DNA from: Bacteroidetes bacterium GWC2_46_850
Lineage (GTDB): Bacteria; Bacteroidota; Bacteroidia; Bacteroidales; Dysgonomonadaceae
Assembly: GCA_001768325.1 (NCBI GenBank)
Contig: MENQ01000023.1
Coordinates: 177,150 to 241,149 of the forward strand
Reading direction: 5' to 3'
Length of the DNA stretch: 64,000 nt
This document shows, in pieces, positions 46,003 through 55,139 of this stretch. Under the pieces are notes generated by a model. That model saw nothing but the letters and a program-made list of their open reading frames with translations. It was not told the origin of the DNA and did no database searches. Numbering within the stretch: position 1 is the first letter of the stretch; every line of letters starts with the position of its first letter. The translations under genes and the position numbers were made by a program.

Positions 46003-47529
46003 TTATTCACTCACAAACAGCCGTTTACTTGAGAATAACGGATCACTTGTGAAATTTATTTTTAATTTTCGGAGGCCGGCTTCATCTCCCGGAGTAGGGA
46101 TATGGGAGGAATGCATTTCGCAGTTGTTCAAGTCGGTAAGTTTTAGCAACGCCATCTGTGCCGCCGGATTAGATATCGCACTAATAGAGAGGGCGATCAA
46201 AGTTTCTTCCACATCCAGACTCACATTTTTTCCGTTTAGGATATCTTTTTTCAGGTGTGTGACTGAATCGATGATATTTTCCGGAAGAAGGATCATGCTA
46301 TCCGGTAATCCTGCCAAATGTTTGGTCGCATTCAGGATCATGCTGGACGAAGCGTGCAGTAATGGTGAGTTCTTACCCGTGACAATGGTTCCATCGTGGA
46401 GCTCTATGGCTGCCCCACAATAAATCCCGGCATACCCCTTGCCGAAAAGTTCGGCATCTTTTGCTGCTTCACGGGCTGGCTTCACTACCCGTCGGTCTTC
46501 ATCTTTCGCCCCTGCTTTTTCCATTATCTCGGTATTCCGATCAACCGTATCTTTACCGCCTCTTCCCATGACGTATTCTACAAAACTCCTTAAGTGGCGG
46601 CGAATAATTTCCTGATAAGCAGCATGCTGGCAAACATCGTCATCGATAATGCCCGAACTGATCCTGTTCACTCCCATGTCGGTAGGAGATAAATACATGG
46701 ATGACGTGCCGGTAATCTTTTCCAGTATCTTTTTAAGCAGGTCAAAGGCTTCTATATCGCGGTTGTAGTTCACAGCTTTCACACCATAGGATTTCAAGTG
46801 GTGTGTATCGATCATGTTTACATCTCGCAGATCTGCAGTTGCGGCCTCATAGGCAATATTAACCAGATGATCGGGTGGCAAATCCCAGACAGGGAAAGTC
46901 TCAAATTTTGCGTAACCGGCTTTCAATCCCTTTTTGTTGTCGTGGTATAAATTGCCCAAAGCTGTTGCCAGCTTACCACTCCCCGGTCCCGGGCCTGTAA
47001 CCACAACAATCGGTCTGCTGGTCTCAATATATTCGTTCGCACCATACCCCTCATCGCTGACGATCATATCCACATTTTTCGGATATCCTTTGGTGGGGTA
47101 GTGCAGATACACTTTAATACCTTTCAGCTCAAGCTTATTCTTAAATACAACAGCGGCAGGCTGACCTTCAAAACGGGTGATCACTACTGCTGCCACATGA
47201 ATCCCATACCATTTGAGGTCATCAATACTTTTTAATACATCTACATCGTACGTAATTCCAAAATCCGCCCTGATTTTATTTCTTTCTATATCACCGGCAT
47301 AAATGCACATGATGACATCTACTTTGTCCTTCAGATTTTGAAGAAGCCGGATTTTTACATTTGGGGAAAATCCAGGTAAGACGCGTGCTGCGTGGTAATC
47401 ATATAAAATTTTACCTCCGAATTCGAGGTATAACTTCTGGTTAAACTGGTTGACTCTTTCAAGAATTGCTTTGCTCTGTTCTTGCAGGTATTTCTCGTTG
47501 TCGAAACCTACATGACTTGTTTTTTCCAT
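46003..47529 (-). CDS. DUF1846 protein
   Basis: A 508-residue cytoplasmic protein matching the DUF1846 family along its length. Recognisable parts are GFDNEKYLQEQS, RVLPGFSPNVKIRLL, VVVTGPGPGSGKLATALGNLYH and PTDMGVNRI. The GPGPGSGK stretch resembles a nucleotide-binding loop. Structures of family members are known but the function is not established. It begins a transcript with the second tolC gene, which is a combination I would not expect from family knowledge. Confidence 0.9.
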   Translation of the reverse strand: MEKTSHVGFDNEKYLQEQSKAILERVNQFNQKLYLEFGGKILYDYHAARVLPGFSPNVKIRLLQNLKDKVDVIMCIYAGDIERNKIRADFGITYDVDVLKSIDDLKWYGIHVAAVVITRFEGQPAAVVFKNKLELKGIKVYLHYPTKGYPKNVDMIVSDEGYGANEYIETSRPIVVVTGPGPGSGKLATALGNLYHDNKKGLKAGYAKFETFPVWDLPPDHLVNIAYEAATADLRDVNMIDTHHLKSYGVKAVNYNRDIEAFDLLKKILEKITGTSSMYLSPTDMGVNRISSGIIDDDVCQHAAYQEIIRRHLRSFVEYVMGRGGKDTVDRNTEIMEKAGAKDEDRRVVKPAREAAKDAELFGKGYAGIYCGAAIELHDGTIVTGKNSPLLHASSSMILNATKHLAGLPDSMILLPENIIDSVTHLKKDILNGKNVSLDVEETLIALSISAISNPAAQMALLKLTDLNNCEMHSSHIPTPGDEAGLRKLKINFTSDPLFSSKRLFVSE

Positions 47530-47560
47530 TTTCCCGAATCATACATTAAAAATTCGGACT

Positions 47561-47568
47561 CAAAATTA
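47561..47568 (-). promoter_or_regulatory. Candidate -7 promoter box (TAATTTTG) for the DUF1846 gene
   Basis: On the minus strand 47568-47561 reads TAATTTTG, a full match to TAnnTTTG. Transcription would begin near 47554, giving a leader of about 25 bases. The -33 position holds only a weak TTTC. Confidence 0.45.
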
Positions 47569-47619
47569 CCAAAATTGTCCGGGATCTAAAGAAAATTGAA
47601 CGTTTTTAGTTAATATTAA

Positions 47620-47668
47620 AATCCAAAATCACCTATTACCACATCCTCGACTTTTTCTTTTTTAATTT
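47620..47668 (-). pseudogene. Remnant copy of the polyferredoxin gene 3' end (49-bp direct repeat, left copy)
   Basis: These 49 bases match 56383-56431, the last 16 codons of the intact polyferredoxin gene, at 48 of 49 positions and in the same orientation. The only difference is C at 47632 against T at 56395. Read on the minus strand it encodes KKEKVEDVVIGDFGF. Similarity stops abruptly on both sides, and no polyferredoxin sequence precedes it. It is the left border of the 8.76-kb block that ends at the intact gene. Confidence 0.8.
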
Positions 47669-47783
47669 TCCGTGAGCGTAGGGCAAAGATACAAACAGAA
47701 AAATACGAAACTTGTCGCGCAGACGATAATTCCGTCTATTTTTAATATATTTAACGCTCTGGATGCTTCCAACCTAATACCAT

Positions 47784-47923
47784 TTACTGCTTTACGATAA
47801 TCTCCAGCCTTGTCTTTTTTCCATAGAGCTTGGTACCCCCCGTATATTCGAAACCTCCCATATCTGGGGTTTGGAAGGATTCTTCTTTTTTGTAAATAAT
47901 AGTTGAGTTTACTTAAATAGGTC
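47784..47923 (-). pseudogene. Possible 3' remnant of an unidentified gene
   Basis: The minus strand has an open stretch of about 45 codons with no start codon, ending in TAA at 47784-47786. The predicted peptide contains ESFQTPDMGGFEYTGG and ends TRLEIIVKQ, which looks like real protein. I do not recognise the family. It sits in the 736-base gene-free region 47530-48265, which otherwise holds the repeat copy at 47620 and AT-rich sequence before the lipoprotein gene. Confidence 0.35.
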
Positions 47924-48173
47924 TTATTTATCAGAAAAAGTAAAAAATGAACCTTAAAAGCAGATTGTCACAAAATAACTTTTCAATATTTTGGATTTTT
48001 TAAAGCAGCCTCATGGTTCTAATGAACAAATATTTAATCGATTAAATATAAACCCTACATATTTAGACCGGAATTTATTCAACGAAAATTGAGAAATGTT
48101 TAGTCGATGGTATATTTATACAATTTGTTAGTTTTTTCGTGTGATATGATAACAAATACAAACAAGGTATGAT

Positions 48174-48181
48174 TATTTTTG
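48174..48181 (+). promoter_or_regulatory. Candidate -7 promoter box (TATTTTTG) for the leucine-rich-repeat lipoprotein
   Basis: TATTTTTG matches TAnnTTTG and would leave a leader of about 78 bases before the ATG at 48266. No TTTG lies at the proper -33 distance. The surrounding DNA is very AT-rich, so a chance match is quite possible. Confidence 0.3.
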
Positions 48182-48265
48182 TGTAAAATCTAAGAGAATT
48201 TTGCTTAACTCATTCGTTTGAAAGATATATATGTAACATGATTCTGATTTTAACCATTTGACCCT

Positions 48266-51200
48266 ATGAAAATAAATTATCCGTCCATTATCAGGCTCTG
48301 TTTCTCATTTCTTCTATTTACAAATTTATATAGTTGTATAGAAGAGGTAAGTCCCCCTCTTGTCCCAGGGGATCAGATACTTTTTGCCACTATCGTAGAG
48401 GAGACAAACGGCACAAGAACATCACTGAGTGATGATCCCACCAACCGAAAGGTGGATGTCTTATGGCATCCAGGCGATGCAATTGGGGTTTTTGGATCAA
48501 CAAGCGGCTCTAACGTACGCTACCAGACAACAGAGAGCGCCATTTCCAGTGATGGCAGAACCACCCAGTTCGAGACTACGGAAGCAGTCCCATCCGGCGA
48601 CCTTACCGCCTATTACCCATATCAGCAGGGGGCTTCAATCACTTCAGGTGCGGGGATGCAGCTTACAATGCCGGCAACACAGGGTTATGTCGCCAACCAG
48701 ACCGGTATTGTGAGACCCGATGCAACGGCCAACATGATGGTTGGTAAAGGGAAAGATGGCAACATTGCGTTTCGCAATCTGTTCACCATGCTGCGCGTTG
48801 GTATTGCCGGTCCGGAGGGGCAATCAGTAAAACAGGTTGTTTTTACCGACCTGTCGGGCAAACCGGTTTCGGGTGCTTTTTCCGTCATCTGGAATGATGA
48901 TCTGCCTGAAACCATCTTTCCGGAAAGCGGAAGCGGCAATAATCTCCGGATTGTACTTGACTGCAAGGATGCAGTTCCTCTTGCCGAGAATAAGATAGCC
49001 AAATTTTATCTGATTGTACCTGCCCGTAATTATGAAAAGGGGTTTCAACTGGATTTTATCCTTGACACAGGAGGAAAGATCACCAAAACAATAGGGGCTA
49101 CCTGGGGAAAGAATCTGCAACGGAACAGGCTTTATCCTGTAGGAGATCTTTTTCCTGATCAGGAAGATAAAATCAGCTACAAGATGCATCCACAAGCTTC
49201 CGTCATCAATGAAGAGCGGTACGACCTGATTCGCAATGCTTCACTCAATCTGGAGAACAATCAACTAACTTTAACAGTCGGGAATGGATTTGCACCCAAG
49301 GTAGATGAGATGATCCTGATCAACCGTACCTCGAAGGCACTCCCCAACGGGTATGTTGGAAAAGTGAAAACAATCAGCGGGGAGACGGTGGTGCTGGAGC
49401 CGGTGACCGAAATCACCGAGGTCTTCGAGGAACTCAGGATTGGTGATCCTGTCTGGAGCAACAGCGGGGGTACGCCTATTGGCGGAGGATATGCAATCGA
49501 CCTGACCCAGTACATCACCTCCATTGAGAGACCCGACGGTAAACCGGTGGAATACACTGTTGACGGCTCATCCATTTCGATGGAGGTTCCCATCACCCGT
49601 GCGGAGGCAGAGGTGGATACAAAATTCAGCATGCCGGCATTGAGCCACGCCTTCAAGATTGACGACGGGAAAAATGCCAACAACAGCTGTGCCCTCAAGC
49701 TGGGTGTGCAGATGGATCTGGCAATGTATTTCCATATCCTTATTCAGGGATGGAGCCTGAAAGACCTGCACTGTCGTGTCAATCCCACGGTGAATCTCTC
49801 TTCCGAGTTCAATATTGACTGGGTATCGGATTCCGATCGCTTCGGTACCGAAATACCGTTTATCATTATCCGTACTGCCCCCATACCGGCCGGACCTGTG
49901 ATGATTATCCCCCTGATCGAGTTTTTCCTCACCTTTGACCTGGAGGGCAAGGTGAGTCTGACTGCACAACTCACCTATAGCAAGGAGTTCTCGTTCGGAA
50001 TGGCCTACAGAAATGGTGAGCTTAGCAACTACAGTCAGGTGGAACAACAGGAGGCCGACGCATCGCCACTGACATTCACACCCAAGGTACAGGTGGAAGG
50101 CAGTTTCGCAGCCGGGATCGCTCCCAAGGTGGGCTTCTCGCTCTGGGAGATCATACGTCTGGATACACGTGTCTACACCAAGGTGAAGAGTGGTGCCAAC
50201 CTGAATTTCGACTTTGGATCTCCCTCCTTCGACCCCTCAATCTATAATGCCATCAGTGGCTCCAAGCTTTTTTCACAACTTGAGTTGTTCATGAAAGGGG
50301 GTGTTTTCGGATGGAAGAGCAGGGAGCTGGCCACAACAGAAAGCAATACCCTGGAGTATCCCATCTGGGAAGCTTATTTCGTTCCCAAGATAGAAAAATT
50401 CTTAATCACTGCCGGGGGAGGAGAGATGGAGATCGCACTGGATATTTCCAACAAGCTTTTCTTTGACAGCGAGATCGGGATGAATATCTATGAAAAAGAT
50501 GAGAAGAGCGGCAAGTTTACGGTAGAGGTCGGGAAAATGGAGTTGGGTGAATACAGCCGACCTCCTGCCGGTGAGAACAAGTATCAACTAAGGATGAAGG
50601 AATCCACCAGCCTGCCCCCCGGCAAGGAATACGAAGCCTGCCTGACGGTAAAGCTCGATGCTCCAGGGGGGGCCTACACCCTGGAAACAGATGTGCGCAC
50701 GCGTTTCATCCCTCAGGAGGCCAGCATGACCCTGACCACCTCCAAAGCGGTGGGAAGCAAGATCGGATTGAGCATGTTGTCCAAATATGCCGGTTCAACC
50801 GGCGAGCAGCGTCTAAAGGTGTGGATCGACCTGAATAACAACCGAAAAGAGGATGCGGGAGAGCTGGTCAACTCTGATCTATCGTATGTGGAGTATACCA
50901 TCCAGTCACAAACGGTCACCATCTACGGACCCGTCGTGAATTTCTCCTGTTATGGTAATCAGCTTACCTCACTGGATGTCACCAGGAATGCCGTTCTGGA
51001 GTCGCTCTACTGCTATGAGAATTTACTCACCTCCCTCGATGTGAGCAACCTCCCATCACTGGAGTACCTCGGATGTCACGACAACAGTCTGACAACCCTC
51101 AATGTAAGCGGTGCAACCATGTTAAGATCAATCACCTGTCACAACAACCAGCTTGTCACCGTGAATACAGGTAATTTGACGAAATTGGAAATGTTCCGTT

Positions 51201-51886
51201 GTGCCAATAACCGCATCACCTCGCTGGATATGACCAGGAATGAGTATTTGACAACATTGGATTGTGAAAGAAACCAGCTTGTTACACTGGATGTAAGCAA
51301 GAACAAGAAACTGATGCGACTCACCTGTACGGATAACCAACTGACAACCCTGAATACCAGCAACATTCCCGCATTGACGTGGCTCACCTGTGGAAATAAT
51401 AGACTTACCTCACTGATGCTGAATAATCCGGCATTGAAGGAGTTGTCGTGTCAAAACAATCAGCTGGGGTCGTTCAATATCATACCCTCCACTGCACTCA
51501 CTTTCCTCAATTGTGCGAGAAACAATCTGACCACACTTGTTATTAGCCACAATACGGCGCTGACCTATCTCTATTGTGCCTTTAACCAGCTTACCACGCT
51601 GGATGCCAGCTCAAACAGTGCACTTCCTGCACTCAATTGTTCCTTTAACCAGCTGGTTTCATTGGTCGTTTCAGATCAAGGGGTGATTAAATCAATAGAT
51701 TGTGAATCGAACCGTCTCAGGGGAACGGCCATCACGGAACTGATCACATCCCTGCCGGATCGTACTGGAGAAAACGCGGGAACCGTCGATTTTGGACTGA
51801 CTTTCGAGGGTGATGTAGCTGGTGAGAATAATTTTACCAGAACGGACGAGCAGAATGCCAGAAAAAAGAACTGGTACCTCTACTAA
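48266..51886 (+). CDS. Large fimbrillin-like / leucine-rich-repeat lipoprotein
   Basis: A 1206-residue lipoprotein with lipobox LYSC (C24). The first 300 residues resemble fimbrillin-family N-domains (ATIVEETNGTRTSLSDD, VLWHPGDAIGVFG, YYPYQQGA). The middle is beta-rich with no recognised domain. Around 850-890 lies a GEVED-like stretch (VWIDLNNNRKEDAGEL). Residues about 890-1150 are 13 leucine-rich repeats of 21 residues with the pattern L-x-x-L-x-C-x-x-N-x-L-T-x-L-D-V. The C-terminus NWYLY ends without a sorting domain. It is probably surface-exposed and involved in binding or adhesion. The next gene, a BACON lipoprotein, follows after 66 bases. Confidence 0.82.
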   Translation: MKINYPSIIRLCFSFLLFTNLYSCIEEVSPPLVPGDQILFATIVEETNGTRTSLSDDPTNRKVDVLWHPGDAIGVFGSTSGSNVRYQTTESAISSDGRTTQFETTEAVPSGDLTAYYPYQQGASITSGAGMQLTMPATQGYVANQTGIVRPDATANMMVGKGKDGNIAFRNLFTMLRVGIAGPEGQSVKQVVFTDLSGKPVSGAFSVIWNDDLPETIFPESGSGNNLRIVLDCKDAVPLAENKIAKFYLIVPARNYEKGFQLDFILDTGGKITKTIGATWGKNLQRNRLYPVGDLFPDQEDKISYKMHPQASVINEERYDLIRNASLNLENNQLTLTVGNGFAPKVDEMILINRTSKALPNGYVGKVKTISGETVVLEPVTEITEVFEELRIGDPVWSNSGGTPIGGGYAIDLTQYITSIERPDGKPVEYTVDGSSISMEVPITRAEAEVDTKFSMPALSHAFKIDDGKNANNSCALKLGVQMDLAMYFHILIQGWSLKDLHCRVNPTVNLSSEFNIDWVSDSDRFGTEIPFIIIRTAPIPAGPVMIIPLIEFFLTFDLEGKVSLTAQLTYSKEFSFGMAYRNGELSNYSQVEQQEADASPLTFTPKVQVEGSFAAGIAPKVGFSLWEIIRLDTRVYTKVKSGANLNFDFGSPSFDPSIYNAISGSKLFSQLELFMKGGVFGWKSRELATTESNTLEYPIWEAYFVPKIEKFLITAGGGEMEIALDISNKLFFDSEIGMNIYEKDEKSGKFTVEVGKMELGEYSRPPAGENKYQLRMKESTSLPPGKEYEACLTVKLDAPGGAYTLETDVRTRFIPQEASMTLTTSKAVGSKIGLSMLSKYAGSTGEQRLKVWIDLNNNRKEDAGELVNSDLSYVEYTIQSQTVTIYGPVVNFSCYGNQLTSLDVTRNAVLESLYCYENLLTSLDVSNLPSLEYLGCHDNSLTTLNVSGATMLRSITCHNNQLVTVNTGNLTKLEMFRCANNRITSLDMTRNEYLTTLDCERNQLVTLDVSKNKKLMRLTCTDNQLTTLNTSNIPALTWLTCGNNRLTSLMLNNPALKELSCQNNQLGSFNIIPSTALTFLNCARNNLTTLVISHNTALTYLYCAFNQLTTLDASSNSALPALNCSFNQLVSLVVSDQGVIKSIDCESNRLRGTAITELITSLPDRTGENAGTVDFGLTFEGDVAGENNFTRTDEQNARKKNWYLY

Positions 51887-51952
51887 ATAAAGAAGAGAGT
51901 GAAAATCTTGTGATGTTGCTTGCATTTATTGTAATAGAAAAAAAAGAAACCG

Positions 51953-52369
51953 ATGAAAACAGATTTTTTGATCCATGTTGTGATATTGCTGACGGCTCTT
52001 TTCTTATCCTGTAGTAGTGAACCCGGAGTGGATGTGCCGGAAGAAGAGAATGAGCAACCGGTGCTGACCGTTTCCCCCGCCCAATCCATCAACGTGGCTG
52101 CAACCGGCGGCAGTTCCGTGATTTCGGTCTCAACCAACCAGGGCTCATGGAGTGCCGGTTCCAATCAAACGTGGTGCAAGATAAGTGACAAAACGGCGGG
52201 TCAATTTACAATCGCGGTGGATCCCAATGGTACTGCTGTTGCACGTGATGCCACAGTAACAGTCACTGCGGGCGCTGCACTCCCGCTGCAAATTATCGTG
52301 AACCAGCGTGCAAACACTTCACAGGATAGTGAGGATTTCGGTTATGGTGATGAGCAGAAATGGGATTGA
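51953..52369 (+). CDS. BACON-domain lipoprotein
   Basis: A 138-residue lipoprotein with lipobox FLSC (about C20). A Glu/Pro linker precedes one BACON-type immunoglobulin-like domain: LTVSPAQSINVAATGGSSVISVSTNQGSW, then WCKISDKTAGQFTIAVDPN, and VTVTAGAALPLQIIVNQ (each shown in part). BACON domains usually bind carbohydrate or mucin or act as spacers in Bacteroidota surface proteins. It lies 66 bases after the leucine-rich-repeat lipoprotein on the same strand and probably shares its transcript. Confidence 0.85.
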   Translation: MKTDFLIHVVILLTALFLSCSSEPGVDVPEEENEQPVLTVSPAQSINVAATGGSSVISVSTNQGSWSAGSNQTWCKISDKTAGQFTIAVDPNGTAVARDATVTVTAGAALPLQIIVNQRANTSQDSEDFGYGDEQKWD

Positions 52370-52550
52370 TATGTTGATAAAACAGGCAACTACAGATAGA
52401 TGTTGGTCTCTCCGGTAATGTTAAAATCGATGGGAAGTGAAAAATCAGATAGTTTAAATCTCAGATTATTGCAAGGAATATCTTATTTTTACAATATGAA
52501 TGGGTACAAGAGATAACCGGTTTGTTTATCACGATTAAATCAAAAAATCA

Positions 52551-52748
52551 ATGGAATCAACAGCACAGAAATGTAATGATTGTCCCCTGAGGGTGAAGTA
52601 TGACCGTAAACCCAGGTCGTTCGCAGGTCGTTTCTGGCGGTGGCACATTAACTTCTGTCCCGGTTGGAAAGCCTATTTTTCCTCCCTGACACCAGAAGAG
52701 AAAGATTTGGTCAGAGAGAAGTACCATTATAAAAAGCAGACTGCCTGA
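52551..52748 (+). CDS. Small cysteine-containing conserved protein
   Basis: A 65-residue protein with C-x-x-C-P near the N-terminus (CNDCPLRVKYD) and a later FRWRW-like segment FWRWHINFCPGWKAYF. I recall similar short proteins in other Bacteroidales, but no function is known. The cysteine pattern could bind a metal. The gene has no signal peptide. A terminator hairpin includes its last four codons. Confidence 0.7.
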   Translation: MESTAQKCNDCPLRVKYDRKPRSFAGRFWRWHINFCPGWKAYFSSLTPEEKDLVREKYHYKKQTA

Positions 52749-52766
52749 GGGACGGTCTGCTTTTAT
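52731..52766 (+). terminator. Terminator overlapping the end of the small protein gene
   Basis: AAAAGCAGAC (52732-52741) pairs exactly with GTCTGCTTTT (52755-52764) across a 13-base loop. The stem begins inside the last codons of the 65-residue gene. The four T of the descending arm give a short T tract, and A-rich sequence on the left arm suits termination on the other strand too. Confidence 0.75.
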
Positions 52767-52796
52767 CGGTTCTGAGCAGTCAGTTGAGCTCCCTGA

Positions 52797-55037
52797 CTAT
52801 CTTGTATCCAGGATCACACTGATCGACCACTTCGTGTTTGGTTTCCAGGAACTAACCTCTTTTTTCTTCCAGCCATCCCAGGTCATCTCCTCGAGGGTGT
52901 TGCCAAAAGCAGTGATAAAGTTCTCAATACTGCCGTCACTTTGTGATGCACCAAAGCGGTAGCTCCGGTTGTTGCCGTCGGTATAGGTTTTTATGTAGGG
53001 GACATCCTTAAAACTGAGTGTGTAACTCTGTTTCTTTGTCAACGCCCCACTTCGGTTGTAAATGTTGCTGACGTTGGATGCTGTTCCCTTGATTATTTTC
53101 AGCGACTTGGCATCCATTTCCAGGGTAATCTCCCAGCTACAATCTCCATTGTCGAAGATATTGCTCCAGGTATTGGTATATGTTGATGAGGAGGTGAAAA
53201 TTACTTTGTCCTTTACATAGCGGGAAGTCCCCTTCATTTCTTCAAAAGGTACAACCAACTCGTCGGCGAATGTCGCAGAATAGAACCCGCTGTAATTGTT
53301 TAATTCATCGATTGTCAGTTTAATCTTTCCGATTGCGAACTCCAGCTTCTCTTCCAGCCGTACGGTCATGGTCACGTCACTCTCCTTGTTGAAAGGGTGA
53401 TAGTAGACCACGAAGAGCATATCTTTCTTCTCCTGGAGTGCCGCTACCTCTTCATACTGATAGGAGTCGAAAAACTCATCCACAAAGATGATCTCCTTTT
53501 TTTCATTGTCGTAGCGATATAGTTCACAGATCTGTCCTTTGCCGCCATCCATTCCGCCTTCCACCTTGATGGAGAGGGTAACCTTGTCGGGTAGCTTGTA
53601 ATCAGGATCGATGCTGATTCGTTCAATGAATGTGGAATGAGGTTTGATACCAATAGGTTCATTACTTTTCACCTCATTCATGCTGTTGATGAACATCTTG
53701 CTGCGACCGATTCCCTGCAAAAGTTCCTTTACACCGTTGGCACGGATATAATCCTTGAGAAAGATTCCATACTCGATGAAAAGATCGGGAAATGCATCAT
53801 CGAATGCATCATACACAGAGGTTGCACCGGCCTCCTGTTGTTTGTGCAGATTCACTATCTTGTCGTTGCCGTAACGATTGGCCATCCAGCGGACTAACCC
53901 GGCCATTCCATAGCCGTGGGAACCCTTATCTTCTCCTTCCAGCGGAGAGAAACCCTCCAGGGGGCAAAACTGGTTCCCATATTGCACGGAGGAGATCCCC
54001 TCCACGTAGAGGCTTTCCGCCCAGACGGCTACAGCCTCATCCATCCAAAGGAAATCACCTCCCATAAACGATTTGGTTACCACCCACCGGGGATCGTAAT
54101 AGTATTGTACGAAGTGAGTCATCTCATGCATGACGGTGCGTTTGATCTCTTCTTTCTCTGATAGCTTCTGGCTGTTGATCACCAGCGAGTTCCAATCACT
54201 GCTGTAGCGGGAGGGAATAAAATAACCATAGGCATCCGCACCGTTCAGTTGCTTCACCTCCACCTGGATCTGTTTGTTCCGTTTCGAAAAACTGAATCCA
54301 ATCGCTTCCAGCCGTTTGATGGCTTCCTCCACATGCAGTGCGATATCCCTGCTCTCTTCGTGATAGTAGCGGGGAGCAAATACCACACATTTCTGCTCAG
54401 CGGTGATGGCCCGGCTCTCAGAATCATCTGAGGTCTGATAATCCTTTACCAGCCCTACAATCAGTTCGCCTGCATCAGTGGAAATTTCTTCAAACGGCTC
54501 CAGCGTAGCTGTATAAGAATCACCCTCTTTCACCCCTTTGATCCATAGCGTGGAAGCACTCTCCTGCTGTGAACTGATCTCCACACCCGGAGCTGAGAAG
54601 CGGAAGTATACATCTCCCTGGGTGATCTCTGCATTGGCAGGTAGTTCCATCTTCAGGGGTTTGGAGAAGTTGCGCGGGAGCTTGATCTTGTAATAGGGGG
54701 AAGCCTCAAACTCTCCCATCACCACGCCACTGGCTTGTGTCGTAATTTCCATGGTGACAGACGTAGTGAATGCATCGGCCGGGACGACAATTGTGATTTT
54801 GTCCTTGAAAATTTTTCCTCCCGATTTATCCACTTTGTTGTTTTCTTCCGAACCTGTGTCTCCTGGCTTTTCTTCATTGGGGGGGTCCTGCTTACCCTTT
54901 TCTTCCGGGATCTTGTTGATCTCTTCCGGACTACTACATTGTTGTATGGTTACAGTGAAAAACAACAGGAGCAGTGTGCTCAGAAGGATGCTTTTATTTC
55001 TTGTCCCTTTTTTTGCGGTTTGTCTAAATGAAGTCAT
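52797..55037 (-). CDS. Lipoprotein with gluzincin-type metallopeptidase domain
   Basis: A 746-residue lipoprotein with lipobox IQQC (C34) and a Glu/Lys/Pro-rich linker to about residue 75. A beta-sandwich-like region follows (ZU5-like phrases such as GKIFKDKITIVVPADAF). The peptidase centre is H304-E305-M-T-H308, with a likely third ligand E334 in WMDEAVAVWAE, 26 residues later: the gluzincin arrangement. The C-terminal 350 residues are beta-rich and unrecognised. It probably cleaves proteins or glycoproteins at the cell surface. It is transcribed leftward, opposite to the leucine-rich-repeat and BACON genes, and downstream of the AraC regulator. Confidence 0.8.
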   Translation of the reverse strand: MTSFRQTAKKGTRNKSILLSTLLLLFFTVTIQQCSSPEEINKIPEEKGKQDPPNEEKPGDTGSEENNKVDKSGGKIFKDKITIVVPADAFTTSVTMEITTQASGVVMGEFEASPYYKIKLPRNFSKPLKMELPANAEITQGDVYFRFSAPGVEISSQQESASTLWIKGVKEGDSYTATLEPFEEISTDAGELIVGLVKDYQTSDDSESRAITAEQKCVVFAPRYYHEESRDIALHVEEAIKRLEAIGFSFSKRNKQIQVEVKQLNGADAYGYFIPSRYSSDWNSLVINSQKLSEKEEIKRTVMHEMTHFVQYYYDPRWVVTKSFMGGDFLWMDEAVAVWAESLYVEGISSVQYGNQFCPLEGFSPLEGEDKGSHGYGMAGLVRWMANRYGNDKIVNLHKQQEAGATSVYDAFDDAFPDLFIEYGIFLKDYIRANGVKELLQGIGRSKMFINSMNEVKSNEPIGIKPHSTFIERISIDPDYKLPDKVTLSIKVEGGMDGGKGQICELYRYDNEKKEIIFVDEFFDSYQYEEVAALQEKKDMLFVVYYHPFNKESDVTMTVRLEEKLEFAIGKIKLTIDELNNYSGFYSATFADELVVPFEEMKGTSRYVKDKVIFTSSSTYTNTWSNIFDNGDCSWEITLEMDAKSLKIIKGTASNVSNIYNRSGALTKKQSYTLSFKDVPYIKTYTDGNNRSYRFGASQSDGSIENFITAFGNTLEEMTWDGWKKKEVSSWKPNTKWSISVILDTR

Positions 55038-55139
55038 AGTATGATTATTTTGTTGTGCTTTGCAAGAAAGGAAATTTTATCAATGATCACACTGACAAAC
55101 AAACAAAAAAGAATAACAAATCGTAAAAAAAGAACAATG

